Notes: a model not told the origin generated them from the sequence alone. A stretch of DNA of 64,000 nt from Rosa chinensis (GCF_002994745.2 NC_037089.1:83042347-83106346), one strand, 5' to 3'; numbered from the stretch's first letter, positions 1 through 10,497 are shown. Made by a program: numbers and translations.

Positions 1-3000
1 AATCAACCTCTACTCATTCTCCGGACGGCGCCGTTTTCCCCTTCCCCATTTCCACTCCAAGGTCCTTTTCCACCTTGCATTACACTTTCTTAAATTGAAG
101 CCTTTTTGGTCCCATATGTGTTACTAAGCTCTGAATATTCTAGTTCAAGTATTGATGTTTTTTTACGTTGTATCATATGGTATTATGGTTTCAGTTTCTG
201 GGTTTTTCTAATTATGTTGTATTATATGGTTTTTGACCCTTTTAGGAGTGTTCAAGAACTGAGCAAGGACATCGAGCCATTAGTGCTTAAGAGTACTGCT
301 TTCACAACAAGGAGGGCTTTGTTTGCGAGTATATTCATGTACTCGTTGTATGATCCTTCAAGGTACTTGTCAGGTTCGCACAGTTTTCGGCTTTGTGTTC
401 ATTTCAAATTGGATGATCTATTACGCCTGTCCAGAATGTCGTATCCAAATTAAGCCCTTTGGACTTTTTGTATGTTGAGGTTCTCATATGCAATGTAGAT
501 TGTTAGCTGCCTCTAAGCATCTATCTTGTGAAGTTTGTGTAGTTAAATTGTGAGTAGAAGAAGAGTATCCTGTGAGTCTATTTGGTCGATAGTTGTGTTT
601 GTTTAAAGTTAGCAGCATGACGCTTTCTTTTGTTTGTTACTAATGAGTCTGCTGGATCCCAATACCAGCCGAGTCTCTGAGCACCAAATTGGTCAACCAA
701 TCCCCTTATTTACTGGGCAGTGATGCTTAATGTAGCTATAGTATATTTAGCAAATGCCAATTGCCTTCTGATAATGCAGTTTTCTATGGATTTACAGCTC
801 TAGCTTTAGGGGATCCATCTGTAACAATTGAAGAAGTAACTCCCCCAGTTTTCGCTTCCGGAGCACTCTTCCCCACTGAGGTTTGTATTTCGCCACATTT
901 TGTGTCCCTTTATAAGGAAGGTTGTTTTTTTTTTTGCTTCTCATTCTTGTGATTTTGAGGCTCGATTGTTGTATAATGTGTGTCTGATGGACAGGAAAGA
1001 ATTGTCGAACTCTTTGAGAAGAACACAAATTCTGTTGTTAACATTTTCGATGTAACATTGCGCCCTCAACTTAATGTAACTGGTGTGGTCGAGGTGTGTG
1101 GCTGTTCTTTATATTTTTTGTTTCTGGAAGTAGACTTATCAACTCTTTTACTTTCTTTTAATTCATGTTTTCTCATTAAACTTCTTCAATGCTCATTAGT
1201 GTGAAATATGTTGTCACTGCAAATAATATCTTATGTACGTATCAGCAGGTTCCCGAAGGAAATGGTTCAGGAGTAGTTTGGGATAAACAAGGACACATTG
1301 TAACAAACTATCATGGTAGGAGCTGGTGAAGCAACTTTAATTATTATTGTATAAATTGAATAGTGCGCCGGGCCTCATATCATTAAATGAATATAGCTTG
1401 CATTATTCTCTCCACTAGAGATGTTATTTATGGTATTGCTAAAAATGTTCGTCGACTTCACATTCACACATTCACTGATACTGACTATCTGCATTTTGTT
1501 ACCCCTCCATGTGGTACATCCTATTCTCTTCATTCTTCTACATGTTTGATGAATCACAACCAAGTTCTCACTTGCAATCTCATACATCTTTCAGCATTTT
1601 TTCATCCAAAGTTCTAAACAATATAATTTTGGAAGTATATTTGATGAAATTTTAGCTTATTTACGAATTAACATTCTATGTCCTGCTATCTGTATGCTCT
1701 TTTGAGATGCTTCGGATTTAAACTTGTGATTTTTTGGGTCATTTTTTGACACACTATGACACTGCAGATTTTGATTGGATTTTGAAGCTGACAGTTGTTT
1801 CTTTTACTTCCAGTAATTGGTAATGCACTCTCAAGAAATCCAGGTCTCGGGCAGGTTGTTGCACGAGTTAACATTCTAGCATCGGAAGGGTAAGATTTCA
1901 GTGCATTTATGGAGAGACTACTAAGCATTGTCTAACTCAACAAACTCACCTGTCTCATTTTCTTGATTTAGGGTACAAAAGAATTTTGAGGGAACTCTAG
2001 TTGGTGCTGATCGTGCGAAGGATCTTGCTGTCTTGAAGGTATTTTTTTTTTCCTTTCTGTGCCATGGATAATTTTTTGTTCAATGAAACCGTTGTTAATT
2101 TTTGTCCACTTTGGCTGTCCGGTACCCAATTTCTGCTTAATTCAACATGTCAACTCAATTAACTTCTGCCTCTGTTATTTTGTTGAACTGTCGACCTGAA
2201 GTTTAAAGTCTGATTCATCACTTGTATTTTGTGGCTGCACTTTCTAAATTGCAGTGGCTTAGCAGTTTACTAGTAGCTAGGCACTGATACCTCTAAATTG
2301 CTAGGTAGAAGCCTCTGAAGATCTGTTGAGGCCTATTGTCGTGGGGCAGTCATCTTCTCTAAGAGTTGGGCAGCAATGTTTAGCAATTGGAAATCCATTT
2401 GGATTTGATCATACCCTTACTGTTGGAGTTATTAGTGGACTGAATCGAGACATTTTTAGTCAAGCGGGGGTCACCATTAATGGTGGAATTCAAACCGATG
2501 CAGCTATCAATCCTGGGAACAGGTTAGTCTCTTCATTCTAATGTAAAAGACTTAGTTCAGAAGCTCCCATCCCCATTTTCTTCTTTGACATGGGGCTGCA
2601 GCCAGTGCATCCGCTGTTCTGTAGTTTTTGAAGTTTGGACTTAAAATATTCTTTTATTCATAGTCAGTGGTGTTAAAAATTGACCATCACCTGCTCCTAA
2701 CTGTTTCTTACTCTGCCAGTGGAGGACCCCTGCTAAATTCAAAAGGAAATTTGATTGGGATAAATACTGCAATATTTACTCAGACAGGTAAGTAATTATA
2801 TGAAAGTAAAGTCCCTTATAGAAACTGTAATATGTATTCAAAACTTGAAATTTGAGAATATGCATAGTTGTAATGATTTTCTGAAAATTCCATTGGTTTG
2901 ACAGGTACATCAGCAGGTGTAGGATTTGCTATCCAATCATCAACTGTGCTAAAAATTGTCCCTCAGTTGATCCAATTCGGCAAAGTAAGTATACTTTCCA

Positions 3001-3818
3001 AGTATTTATAGTTTCCACTGATTCTGATTTTTTTTTTTTTGTTCCTTTTCACAAGTCAACACTCAAAATAACACCTGTATAGTGTGCTTCAATGGACTTT
3101 GACCATTGTGCTTTTGTTGGCTGGTTGACATACTTGTGCCTTTTTGAAAACAGTTATCTGCAACATTAACTAGAGAAGCATTTGGATTATGCCAACCAGA
3201 AAATACTTGATGTTTATTCTTTTATTCCTCCATGTCAGGTTGTTCGAGCTGGTTTGAATGTGGATATAGCTCCAGACCTGATTGCAAATCAACTCAATGT
3301 TCGTTATGGAGCTCTTATTTTACAGGTATCCTGTGGATTTCGAGTTGAAAATCAATTAATTAATATTCTCCATGTTTCATATATTCATATCCATCCATTT
3401 AATAATTTGCTTCAAAAGTTTTTAATCAACTTTGCAATGCTTCAGGTCCCTAAAAATAGTGTTGCGGCGAAGGCTGGCCTACTTCCTACCACAAGGGGAT
3501 TTGCGGGTAACATAGTCCTCGGGGATGTCGTTGTTGGAGTTAACAACAAACCTGTGAGCTATTGCTTATTCAAACTCTTATCCTTTCTTCTTTTCTAAGA
3601 TAAAAATTTACTTGGGAGTAAATCTGGACATAATCCTCAACCCCTTATATGGAGATAGTTACTTAGCTCGATTCTATATCTTATATCAGGTTAAAAACCA
3701 AGCAGAGTTGAACAGCGTATTGGATGAATTTAGCGTGGGGGAGAAAGTAATCTTAAATATTCAGAGAAGCGGTGAAAATTTGGAGGTTCCCATAATATTA
3801 GAGGAAAAGAGTTCATAA
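1..3818 (+). CDS. DEG8: Protease Do-like 8 (DEG8/HtrA), thylakoid lumen; 5' end outside window
   Basis: ATP-independent serine protease of the DegP/HtrA family. In plants DEG8 works with DEG5 in the thylakoid lumen to degrade damaged photosystem II D1 protein (family knowledge). Exons read from splice sites and frame: 1-61 (partial), 246-373, 798-880, 995-1093, 1249-1315, 1814-1889, 1972-2038, 2305-2522, 2720-2787, 2905-2984, 3239-3325, 3446-3553, 3690-3818; all phases agree and give about 422 visible residues. Catalytic His lies in NYHVIGNAL (codon at the end of exon 5), Asp in RAKDLAVLK, and Ser in NPGNSGGP, whose codon is split across 2522/2720. A single PDZ-like domain follows (GNIVLGDVVVGVNNKPV). 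Exon 2 carries TTRRALFASIFMY and a following ALA, a Tat-like lumen signal. The first part of the transit peptide is upstream of base 1. DEG5 is less likely because DEG5 lacks a PDZ domain. Confidence 0.93.
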
Positions 3819-4177
3819 TTGGTATGCTGATGATTTTTACTTGTTAATCAGCATAACATTTCCTCATTTGTATGAGTATATTATTATTTTTGGTCCTGAG
3901 ATGTACAATGAGGAATTACCTGTGTATAAATTGAACGGTTCTGGAAAATAAGTTGAATCAACCAGTCTTGCGTATTTTCAAATATATCAAGTTTCAGAAG
4001 AAAATGAGGCCAATGCCTCGTTTGGCATCTTAAATCAAAATTTCTGTCAACCACTAAATCATTGATGCAATGATAAAAATGATTTGAATAGATAGAACAA
4101 TAACAAGTACTACATCGATACTTTAAACTAACGAATGAAATTCTTTTGAACAATGGAATTGGAGCTACAGCAGCTAG
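3819..4177. other. Convergent 3' intergenic region
   Basis: About 360 bp between the stop codons of DEG8 (+) and the RING gene (-). It presumably holds both 3' UTRs and polyadenylation signals. I see no further gene or repeat. Confidence 0.6.
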
Positions 4178-5023
4178 CTAGCTGCTTAACAATGTCTCTA
4201 CATCTTCTTGAACATCAGCCACGGGCATCTCATATCGGCAAATAGGGCAATGGTGACTCCGTCTCAGCCATTTCTCAATGCACGATCTATGAAACGAATG
4301 CAAACATGGCATTTGAACCGCATACTTTCCGGCAGTAAACTCATCGGAACAAACAATACAGCAATCGCTATCACTTGGCCTTGCAACTACATTGTTATCA
4401 CTCTTACTGCCACGACTTCTTCTTTTTCTTTGACGACCTTCATGACCCTCCTCCAAGTCTGCGGCCACTACCCTAACCCTCTTCAGTAGCTTCTTGATCG
4501 ATGACTCACTCGCGGGTACTATTAACTTTTCTGCTTCCCTCTCTGCCATCAAAATCGATTCCCTTATAGCTCTACACTCCTCGCACTCGCAGCGATCCAA
4601 TACTTGTTCAGTTATTTCAACTTTCACCTTCAATAGCTTGATCCAATCAATGTACTGGGATTCAGAGTAGCGGTTGACAACTCTGACAATTTTATTCACA
4701 ATCTCATCGTGAAAATCACTTCCCGGTTTGATATCAGGGTTTGCTGCAGACATCGACTTAGAAAGAATCTCTGTCGACGAAGACAACATGCGAAGATCAC
4801 AACATCCACATATTGTCTTCTTGTAATCGCAACTAACAAAGTCTTTAGCGGGATCAAAAGTAGCTGAAGAATGATCGAAGGCGTAGTGAAGGACACGGGA
4901 CTTGAACACAACCTCAAGTGGTACTGAAGCTTCGGAGTCAGGTACTTCTGTCTCGTCACATTCAAGGTAGCTAACTTCCAGATAGAATTGGAACTGGTTT
5001 TTTTCGTAAATGATCTCATCCAT
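4178..5023 (-). CDS. RING-H2 finger protein, putative E3 ubiquitin ligase
   Basis: Single-exon gene for a 281-residue protein. The C-terminal 60 residues form a RING-H2 finger: CIVC, then the C-x-H-x2-H-x2-C core seen as CLHSFHRSC, then CPIC. The spacing fits RING-H2 zinc binding. A basic patch (RQRKRRSRGSKS) lies just before the finger and could be a nuclear signal. An acidic N-terminal part with CECEECR-like cysteines carries no domain I recognise. No signal peptide or membrane segment is seen. RING-H2 proteins usually recruit E2 enzymes and ubiquitinate substrates; the substrate cannot be told from the sequence. The ATG at 5023 follows a TA-rich stretch (about 5120-5130) that may hold the TATA box. 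Confidence 0.85.
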   Translation of the reverse strand: MDEIIYEKNQFQFYLEVSYLECDETEVPDSEASVPLEVVFKSRVLHYAFDHSSATFDPAKDFVSCDYKKTICGCCDLRMLSSSTEILSKSMSAANPDIKPGSDFHDEIVNKIVRVVNRYSESQYIDWIKLLKVKVEITEQVLDRCECEECRAIRESILMAEREAEKLIVPASESSIKKLLKRVRVVAADLEEGHEGRQRKRRSRGSKSDNNVVARPSDSDCCIVCSDEFTAGKYAVQMPCLHSFHRSCIEKWLRRSHHCPICRYEMPVADVQEDVETLLSS

Positions 5024-5659
5024 GACAGAAGGGTAGGGTAGGAGAGATAGCTAGGTACTAGTGAAAGAGAGAATGATAGAGGAAAAATGATCGAGGGTGT
5101 GGTCTATTAGGGAAAGATATATATGTAGGTTTCAGAGTTTTCCTAATTCGAAGCGGACTTGGTGAATGAGGTCGAGTCAATTCCGCCTAGAAATAGGAAA
5201 AGGAAAAGGAAACAAGCGGTGGGCTTGTCATTTCCAAATAAAACTTGAAATGGTTTCCTTCTCCTATTCAATATAGGTTTTCTACTCCTTAATTTTCCAT
5301 TTGGCGAAGCCTTTTAATTCGTTTTTCAAAAAAATAAAAAAATAATGTTAGTTTTAGGAAATTGAGATTTGGGAGAGAATTTGATGTGCTTTCATTGATA
5401 ATAAGATGTCTATTTATATAGAGGATTACAAGCATAGAATCAAAGTTGTACATGAAAACATAATCGTACAATGATTGGATATCTACGAATATTTCAGAGA
5501 ATATCTCTAATACAAACCCTATTATAACTTGCACAAGTAACCTAGAGTTTGGGTCAGACAAATATTCTGGATTTATTTGAACATGAACATATAAAATGGG
5601 AGAAGAAATCTGACAAAATAAAAATAAATTTATAGAAAAATGAACAAAACTTAGATTTT
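5024..5659. other. Upstream region of the RING gene and AT-rich intergenic DNA
   Basis: Holds the RING gene promoter (TATATAT-like run near 5122) and AT-rich sequence. Short open frames here have no recognisable similarity. Confidence 0.5.
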
Positions 5660-5797
5660 GTAGCCTAGTACCATTTGGTCTAATGACATAAGTCTCTCAT
5701 TTGTAACTGAGAGATCGTGAGTTCAACCCATAGGCTAGTTATTGAATCTGAGTTGTTGATTTGATTAAAAAAAAATAATAATAATAAATAAAAGAAG
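5660..5797 (+). mobile_element. tRNA-derived SINE-like retroposon
   Basis: Starts with a tRNA-like A-box region (TAGCCTAGTACCATTTGGTC) and has a B-box match (GTGAGTTCAACCC) near 5718-5730, the internal Pol III promoter arrangement of SINEs. It ends in an A-rich tail with AAT repeats (about 5766-5797). Target duplications are not clear; a short repeat of AAAACTTCAAAATCT follows the tail. It is not an intact tRNA: no cloverleaf can be closed. Confidence 0.6.
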
Positions 5798-6717
5798 AAA
5801 AACTTCAAAATCTGAGTTGAAGAGAAAAAAAAAACTTCAAAATCTAAAAAGTGAGTAGTGTGGACATTGTCTCCTCACTTCACAATTTTATCCTTCTTGG
5901 ATTAGATTTTTCCTTTTTTCTTTATTGAAGATTTTTATTTTCTTAAAAGGACATTCTTGTAGTTTTGAATTAACCCATTCTTTTTGGTCTGATAGATGAG
6001 AACCCAAAATTTCCAACCCGTATACGTATAGGTATGTAACACAGATTATAAAGCCCATGCATATAGCTAGTATGAACATACATGCCAGAAAAAAAATGTA
6101 TGAATAAGTGTGAAAAGAATTTTCAGCAAAAGGGAAATTTAATATGTTTATCGATGTTGATCATATCACATGTCTCCAAATTCCCATCCATACTATTGGC
6201 TTTTGTTGATTAATTTTACAAGTCACCACCAGCTTGTGTATTATCAACATATTCCCGAACGCAAGTTTTTCGTTTTAAATTTTCCTTAATTTTCATGTAA
6301 ACTATATGAAGAAAATTATTTAATGCAGTTGATGTGAAAGACATTTTTATCAGATATATTAAAATTAGTATTATTAAGACTATTTGTCTTTGTGTTGTCT
6401 TTGTCCACTTTGCTTCAAGAGTTCAAGGCTTCTAACACACCCTCCGAATCAAATTGACATCGATCGCCAATTAACTTCCAGTAATCTAGGACTTTAATTC
6501 AAATTCTTCTCTGTTCCCTGACTTTTTTCACCGATCTCCTTAGTATCAACAAAATCAAATCAAGGTTGAGTGCTTTTTGGGCAGAAATTTTACATAGGAC
6601 GGAGATCGTTCCTCTTTTAGAATATCAAGGTGAACAAATTAGTGATGGAGATCGTGCTCTGAATAAGTTTAAGTTTAAGCAGTGTAGAAGAGTTCGTATT
6701 AAAAAGAACTAATACTT
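5798..6717. other. AT-rich intergenic DNA, no gene seen
   Basis: Low-complexity A/T sequence with only short unsupported open frames. No recognisable gene, RNA or transposon boundary. Confidence 0.5.
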
Positions 6718-6879
6718 TTAGGTTGTGTTTGTTTCACAGGACTCTGATGTCCAACCTTAATTTCTATACGAGTCCAGGACTACCATAACTTGGCTTAAGC
6801 TAGATTAGTACCTGACTCATGTTTGGTGCTGACAGGGTCTAAGGAGCAGACCAGCACCACCCCGAACGATGGCCTCCAA

Positions 6880-7012
6880 CTCCAAATAGCCACCGTGGAC
6901 CCAGCGTCAAGTCCTGGGTCTCCCCCAACAACACCACCTGCCCAGTCACCCGAACCCAACTCGCCGACTTCACCCTCATCCCCAACCACACTCTCCGCAT
7001 GCTCATTCAGGT
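6880..7012 (+). pseudogene. Captured U-box domain fragment (plant PUB E3 ligase)
   Basis: Read on the plus strand in the frame containing NNTTCPVTRTQLADF, the translation continues TLIPNHTLRMLIQ. This matches the second half of a U-box (typically CPVT...LIPNHTLR.LIQ) in PUB25/26-type ligases. Upstream, RGPSVKSWVS matches the helix that follows YDR in U-boxes. There is no start codon, the first half of the U-box is degraded, and the fragment lies inside a transposon, so it is not a working gene. Confidence 0.75.
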
Positions 7013-7274
7013 CTGAGGCTGCCTGTGGTCAGGAGCTTGTGTCGGTGTTGGCAGGAATGAGATCGATTGTACTCGGATTTGATCGAAATGATCCGACCCG
7101 GTTTGGTCTAATGGATCTGATCTTGGAGGGGGTTGATTGGGATGGGTGATGTTTGTCAATGGTGTGACGAGGATGGTGGCGGTCCCGCGGAAGTGACTGT
7201 GCAGTGCAGCGGGTAGTCTTCAGGAGATGGGTTTCGGCCAGGCTTGATTGTTGGTCTGTGATATTCTTTCTTCC

Positions 7275-7395
7275 TCGGCCGGAGCGCCGGAGATGCTGAT
7301 CAACACTCTCGCCGACTTCAAGAAATGCGACTCAGAGAGAGCCCTGGCAACCATAGAGAGCTCCTCTGCGAAGAGTAGAAGGAGGCTTGCACAAT
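7275..7395 (+). pseudogene. Captured ARM-repeat fragment of a plant U-box gene
   Basis: The translation AGAPEMLINTLADFKKCDSE followed by RALATIES resembles the ARM-repeat region of PUB25/26-type ligases, where a DSERAL segment precedes the next helix. It lies in the same orientation and same transposon as the U-box fragment, about 260 bp downstream, with sequence between that does not read through. This suggests one captured gene with an internal deletion or intron. Function is not expected. Confidence 0.6.
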
Positions 7396-7604
7396 CCCAT
7401 GGTTTTTGGTGGGTTTGTGGTAGAAGGTGTTGGGGCTACTGTTGGGACTGTGGAGTTTCATTAAAAATAGTCCTCCTTGCTGCCAAACATGGGATAACTG
7501 GGATTAGACTACATAAGGATGTCCAATCCCGTCCAATCCCATGTAACAAACACGACCTTAGTACAATGCATTAGTGTCTGTCACCAATGATTATGATTCT
7601 CGCA

Positions 7605-7690
7605 GCGAAAATTTATAGGAAAGTACATTTGTGACATATATTGAAAATTTATAAGAAAGTACATTTGTGATATATATATATATATATCTT
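7605..7690. repeat. Tandem duplication running into a TA microsatellite
   Basis: Two near-identical copies of about 38 bp built around AAATTTATAGGAAAGTACAT, followed by a (TA)n run at about 7671-7686. Confidence 0.7.
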
Positions 7691-7958
7691 ATATAATTAA
7701 GTCAATTCTCAAATGAATGGTTAAATTTTTGAACTACCATATTTGTCCTCACATAATATAGATATTAATAAATAAATTATTTCTATATGAGGATAAGATA
7801 GTCAATTGATTATCTCATATTTTAAAAATTTACAATACTTCCCATTAAAAAAGGAGAAACTTTCCCAATATCAGGAAAGATAAATTTTTAAAATTAAAAA
7901 AATAAAAATAAAAGTCAATTGACATGTACTCCACATGTGCGGAGCACATGTGTGTGTG

Positions 7959-8004
<46 letters not shown>

Positions 8005-8011
8005 ACTTTGC

Positions 8012-8300
8012 CCACTTTCCGATTATATTTTCACATCTTAACAGTTCAATCTTTAGTTCCTAATGTATAGATCATTTCTACAAAATTTCAGCTAATTTGG
8101 TGATCGTTAAGGTATCCAAAACTGCAATTTACATGAACGGACAGAATCTGTCGAACCGGAACCGTTCGTATTTATAATGGTAAATTGCAGTTTTGGATGA
8201 CTTAACGATCACCAAATTGGCTGAAATTTTGCAGAGATGATCTATACATTAGGACCTAAAAACTGAACGGCTAAGATGTGAAAATATGAACGGAAAGTGG
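8012..8300. mobile_element. Long-hairpin (foldback) MITE
   Basis: Left arm 8012-8134 and right arm 8178-8300 are near-complete reverse complements, separated by a spacer of about 43 bp. For example CCACTTTCCG at the left pairs with CGGAAAGTGG at the right, and ATCGTTAAG with CTTAACGAT. No open reading frame. A TA/GA microsatellite (about 7970-8003) adjoins the left end, so target duplications cannot be read. The superfamily is uncertain. Confidence 0.75.
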
Positions 8301-8367
8301 AGAAAAACTGGAAATCCGCACTGAAGCAAAAAGTGCGGATGTCCGCACCCAAGAAGGATATATATAC

Positions 8368-8457
8368 AGGTAATTAACTTCAAAGTTGGGTAAATGATCA
8401 TATATATATATATATATATATATATGATCATTTACCCAACTTTGAAGTTAATTACCT
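8368..8457. repeat. Perfect 90-bp palindrome centred on a (TA)n run
   Basis: AGGTAATTAACTTCAAAGTT begins the left arm and its exact reverse complement ends at 8457. The arms meet in a TA repeat (8400-8424). The right half coincides with the outer end of the MULE-like element that follows, so the left half looks like an inverted copy of that end. Confidence 0.9.
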
Positions 8458-8707
8458 CACTTACCCAAGCACTTTAAGAGATTTCCCACTTACACAATAT
8501 TTTATATATTTTTCCCTAATACCCAATTAAGTATTTGTTTTTATTTCTTTTTATTTATTTTTATGACAATTTTGCCCTCTCATTCTTTGTCACGTAGAGA
8601 GAGAAGTCATCAGAGACCTTGCCGGACTCCGGTGACTGGAATCAGGCAACTGGTGACTGGAATCCAGTCATCAGACCAGTGGCCGGATTCCAGCGTCCGA
8701 TTTTATT

Positions 8708-8862
8708 GCCCTATAGTAATACCCAATAATTATATTATTGCTCCCCAATAAACATATTATTGCCCCCCAATACTCTTTTTATAGCTTCCTAATAATCATA
8801 TTATTACTTCCTAATAATCATATTATTACTCTCCAATAATCATATTATTGTCCTCTAGTGAA
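8708..8862. repeat. Short tandem repeats inside the MULE-like element
   Basis: About six diverged copies of a roughly 23-bp unit built on CCAATAATCATATTATTGC. They lie in the subterminal part of the element and have no coding potential. Confidence 0.75.
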
Positions 8863-9254
8863 TTGCATAAACTTCCAAAACAAAAATGAATAAACTACAG
8901 ACACAATTGATCAATTTATATGTTCATTTTTTTTCCTTCCCCATTCTCGGAGCTCACATTATACAAAAAAAAATAAAACATTGCCACTTAGAAATTGCTC
9001 TGGGCACCAGATCGGATCAAACTTCAGCCTTCCACCCCCCCCCCCAATTTGGGGATGAAGACACCAGTGATTGGCGCGACCAGGACCAGTGGTTGGTGGG
9101 TTCGTACAGATCGGCGACGAGATGCAGGTCTGGCTCGTTGCGGTCTGGGTCGAGGAAGTTGACGCTATCCTGATAGAGAATGCTTGTGAATACGAACGCT
9201 GGAGGTTGTGGTTTGATGAGGAACAGTTGAACAAATCTCAGAAGCTTTGATAAT

Positions 9255-9422
9255 TTGTTCAACGACTTCGCCAACTCCGGTCGGGATCATTTGTTCAGAA
9301 GCTTTGACGGTGGCCTCGAGGTTGACGAAGATGGCGAGTGGGACATGCTTGCCGGCCCCGGTCTCGGAGAAGAAGGTGTTGAAGGCGTCATCGCCATTGT
9401 CAACGGTATTGTCGCTCAGCAT
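9255..9422 (-). pseudogene. Captured alpha-tubulin fragment
   Basis: The minus-strand translation contains [18 protein letters not shown] followed by [11 protein letters not shown]. This is the conserved N-terminal segment of alpha-tubulin (residues of about 45-75 in the family), with a few substitutions. It begins abruptly and diverges after about 35 residues into unrelated sequence ([19 protein letters not shown]). No start, no remaining tubulin domain, and a location inside a transposon make it a transduplicated gene fragment. Confidence 0.8.
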
Positions 9423-9433
9423 TTGGCGGTCCG

Positions 9434-9440
<7 letters not shown>

Positions 9441-9479
<39 letters not shown>
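9441..9479. repeat. (GA)n microsatellite
   Basis: About 19 uninterrupted GA units inside the MULE-like element. Confidence 0.95.
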
Positions 9480-9485
<6 letters not shown>

Positions 9486-9567
9486 GAGGAATGTAGTTTG
9501 TTAATTAAAATGAGGGTAAAACTGTCATTGATGTTTAAATTGGATAAATGAGATTAAAAACTTCTTA

Positions 9568-10442
9568 GAGAAAGTCCACCCGTAGTCAAGAAATGTCAAG
9601 GTCGAAAAGTCAAAGAGTCAAAAAGTCAAGAAACTGTTCACTGCCACTGGACATGAGTTTCCACCCGTTCAGTTTCTTGACCAGTCAGTACTGTTCATTA
9701 TTTTTATTTTTTCACTGTTCATGGGATCAGATGGACAATCCAAAAAGCTAGAGAGAGAGAGAGAGAGAGCTTGGAGCTCTCTGACCTGACCAGAGATGCA
9801 CCTGCGACTCGCAACTGACTGGAAACTTCCACGTCTAACCACCCCACGAAGGCGCGCGACCACCGACCTCTTCGTCTCGTCGTCGCCATCACGCCTGCGA
9901 TCTCGGACCGCTCATGCACCTGACGAGGAGGGAGAAACGACAGAGAGAAGCTCGAACCTTCACCAACAAGCTCTGCAATTTCCGGCGACTCCGACCATTG
10001 ATTGGGCCGCATGTGGTATGGAACTCACTTCTCTCATCGTGCTCTACACTCTAGTATAATTAAATTTTCAATTTGATCGAGTTTTGACAATTTGGTTTTT
10101 GGGTTCATCTCAGTTCTGTCGTTGTCTTTGACGCCGACAACTTTCCGGCACCTCTGGGCTTGGCTTCCCGCGCCTCGTCCTCCACTTTCTTCCTTCAGCG
10201 CGTCGCCTTCTCCAGTTGTGTAGACGACGTCACCCACGTTTGGGGTTGGGCCGAGCTGGCAGAGGGCTTGGCTAGTCAAGGAAAATGTCATGGAGTTGGC
10301 TTTTTTCTTGGCTTCGGTCAAGAAAAGTTGGCTTTTGGCTGGTCAAAAACCCACCGCTGGAAACCCATTTTTCCCCTCCATGGTCACCACCTAAGCTTTT
10401 TCTAGCTGGTGACAGGTCAAAAACAAACTGGTGGAGTTGCTC
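9568..10442. mobile_element. TTA-flanked (Harbinger-like) element nested in the MULE-like element
   Basis: Ends match as inverted repeats (GAGAAAGTCCACC at the left; reverse complement of the right end GAGCAACTCCACC). They are flanked by TTA at 9565-9567 and 10443-10445. Joining the flanks restores a sequence collinear with 62860-62900 on the opposite strand, so the insertion can be read against a paralogous empty site. Its GC-rich interior (9790-10330) has open frames but no protein family I recognise; it may be another captured fragment. Confidence 0.8.
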
Positions 10443-10497
10443 TTAGTGGAGTAAGTGGACAATTTTTAGGCTCAAATTGTGTAAGTGGGCAAAACCC

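Larger units (their letters stand above)
6721..7557. mobile_element. Harbinger/Tourist-like non-autonomous element carrying U-box gene fragments
   Basis: The ends form imperfect inverted repeats (GGTTGTGTTTGTT at the left; the reverse complement of the right end is GGTCGTGTTTGTT). They are flanked on both sides by TTA (6718-6720 and 7558-7560), the target duplication of PIF/Harbinger/Tourist elements. The 837-bp element encodes no transposase. Its interior is much more GC-rich than its surroundings and contains two pieces resembling plant U-box/ARM E3 genes, described separately. It therefore looks like a gene-capturing (Pack-type) element. Confidence 0.8.
8428..10497 (-). mobile_element. MULE-like element with alpha-tubulin fragment, interrupted by another element
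   Basis: Terminal regions match in inverted orientation: both read inwards through CACTTAC...CAA, a TTAAGA/CTAAGA block, and ATGACAGTTTTACCCTCATT (8563-8580 region versus 9500-9540 on the opposite strand). Interior features are tandem repeats, GC-rich captured sequence with an alpha-tubulin fragment, and a (GA)n microsatellite at 9441-9478. A second transposon (9568-10442) sits near the right end. A terminal copy of the same family lies at 62820-62936. Exact outer ends are uncertain because the element sits in TA-repeat DNA. No transposase was found. Confidence 0.65.

Noticed and set aside
5660..5740. Functional tRNA gene
   Set aside because: A/B-box-like signals are present but arms cannot pair into a cloverleaf; the A-rich tail indicates a SINE.
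8700..8862. Possible CRISPR-like array
   Set aside because: Units are contiguous 23-bp tandem repeats without unique spacers, in a plant nuclear transposon.
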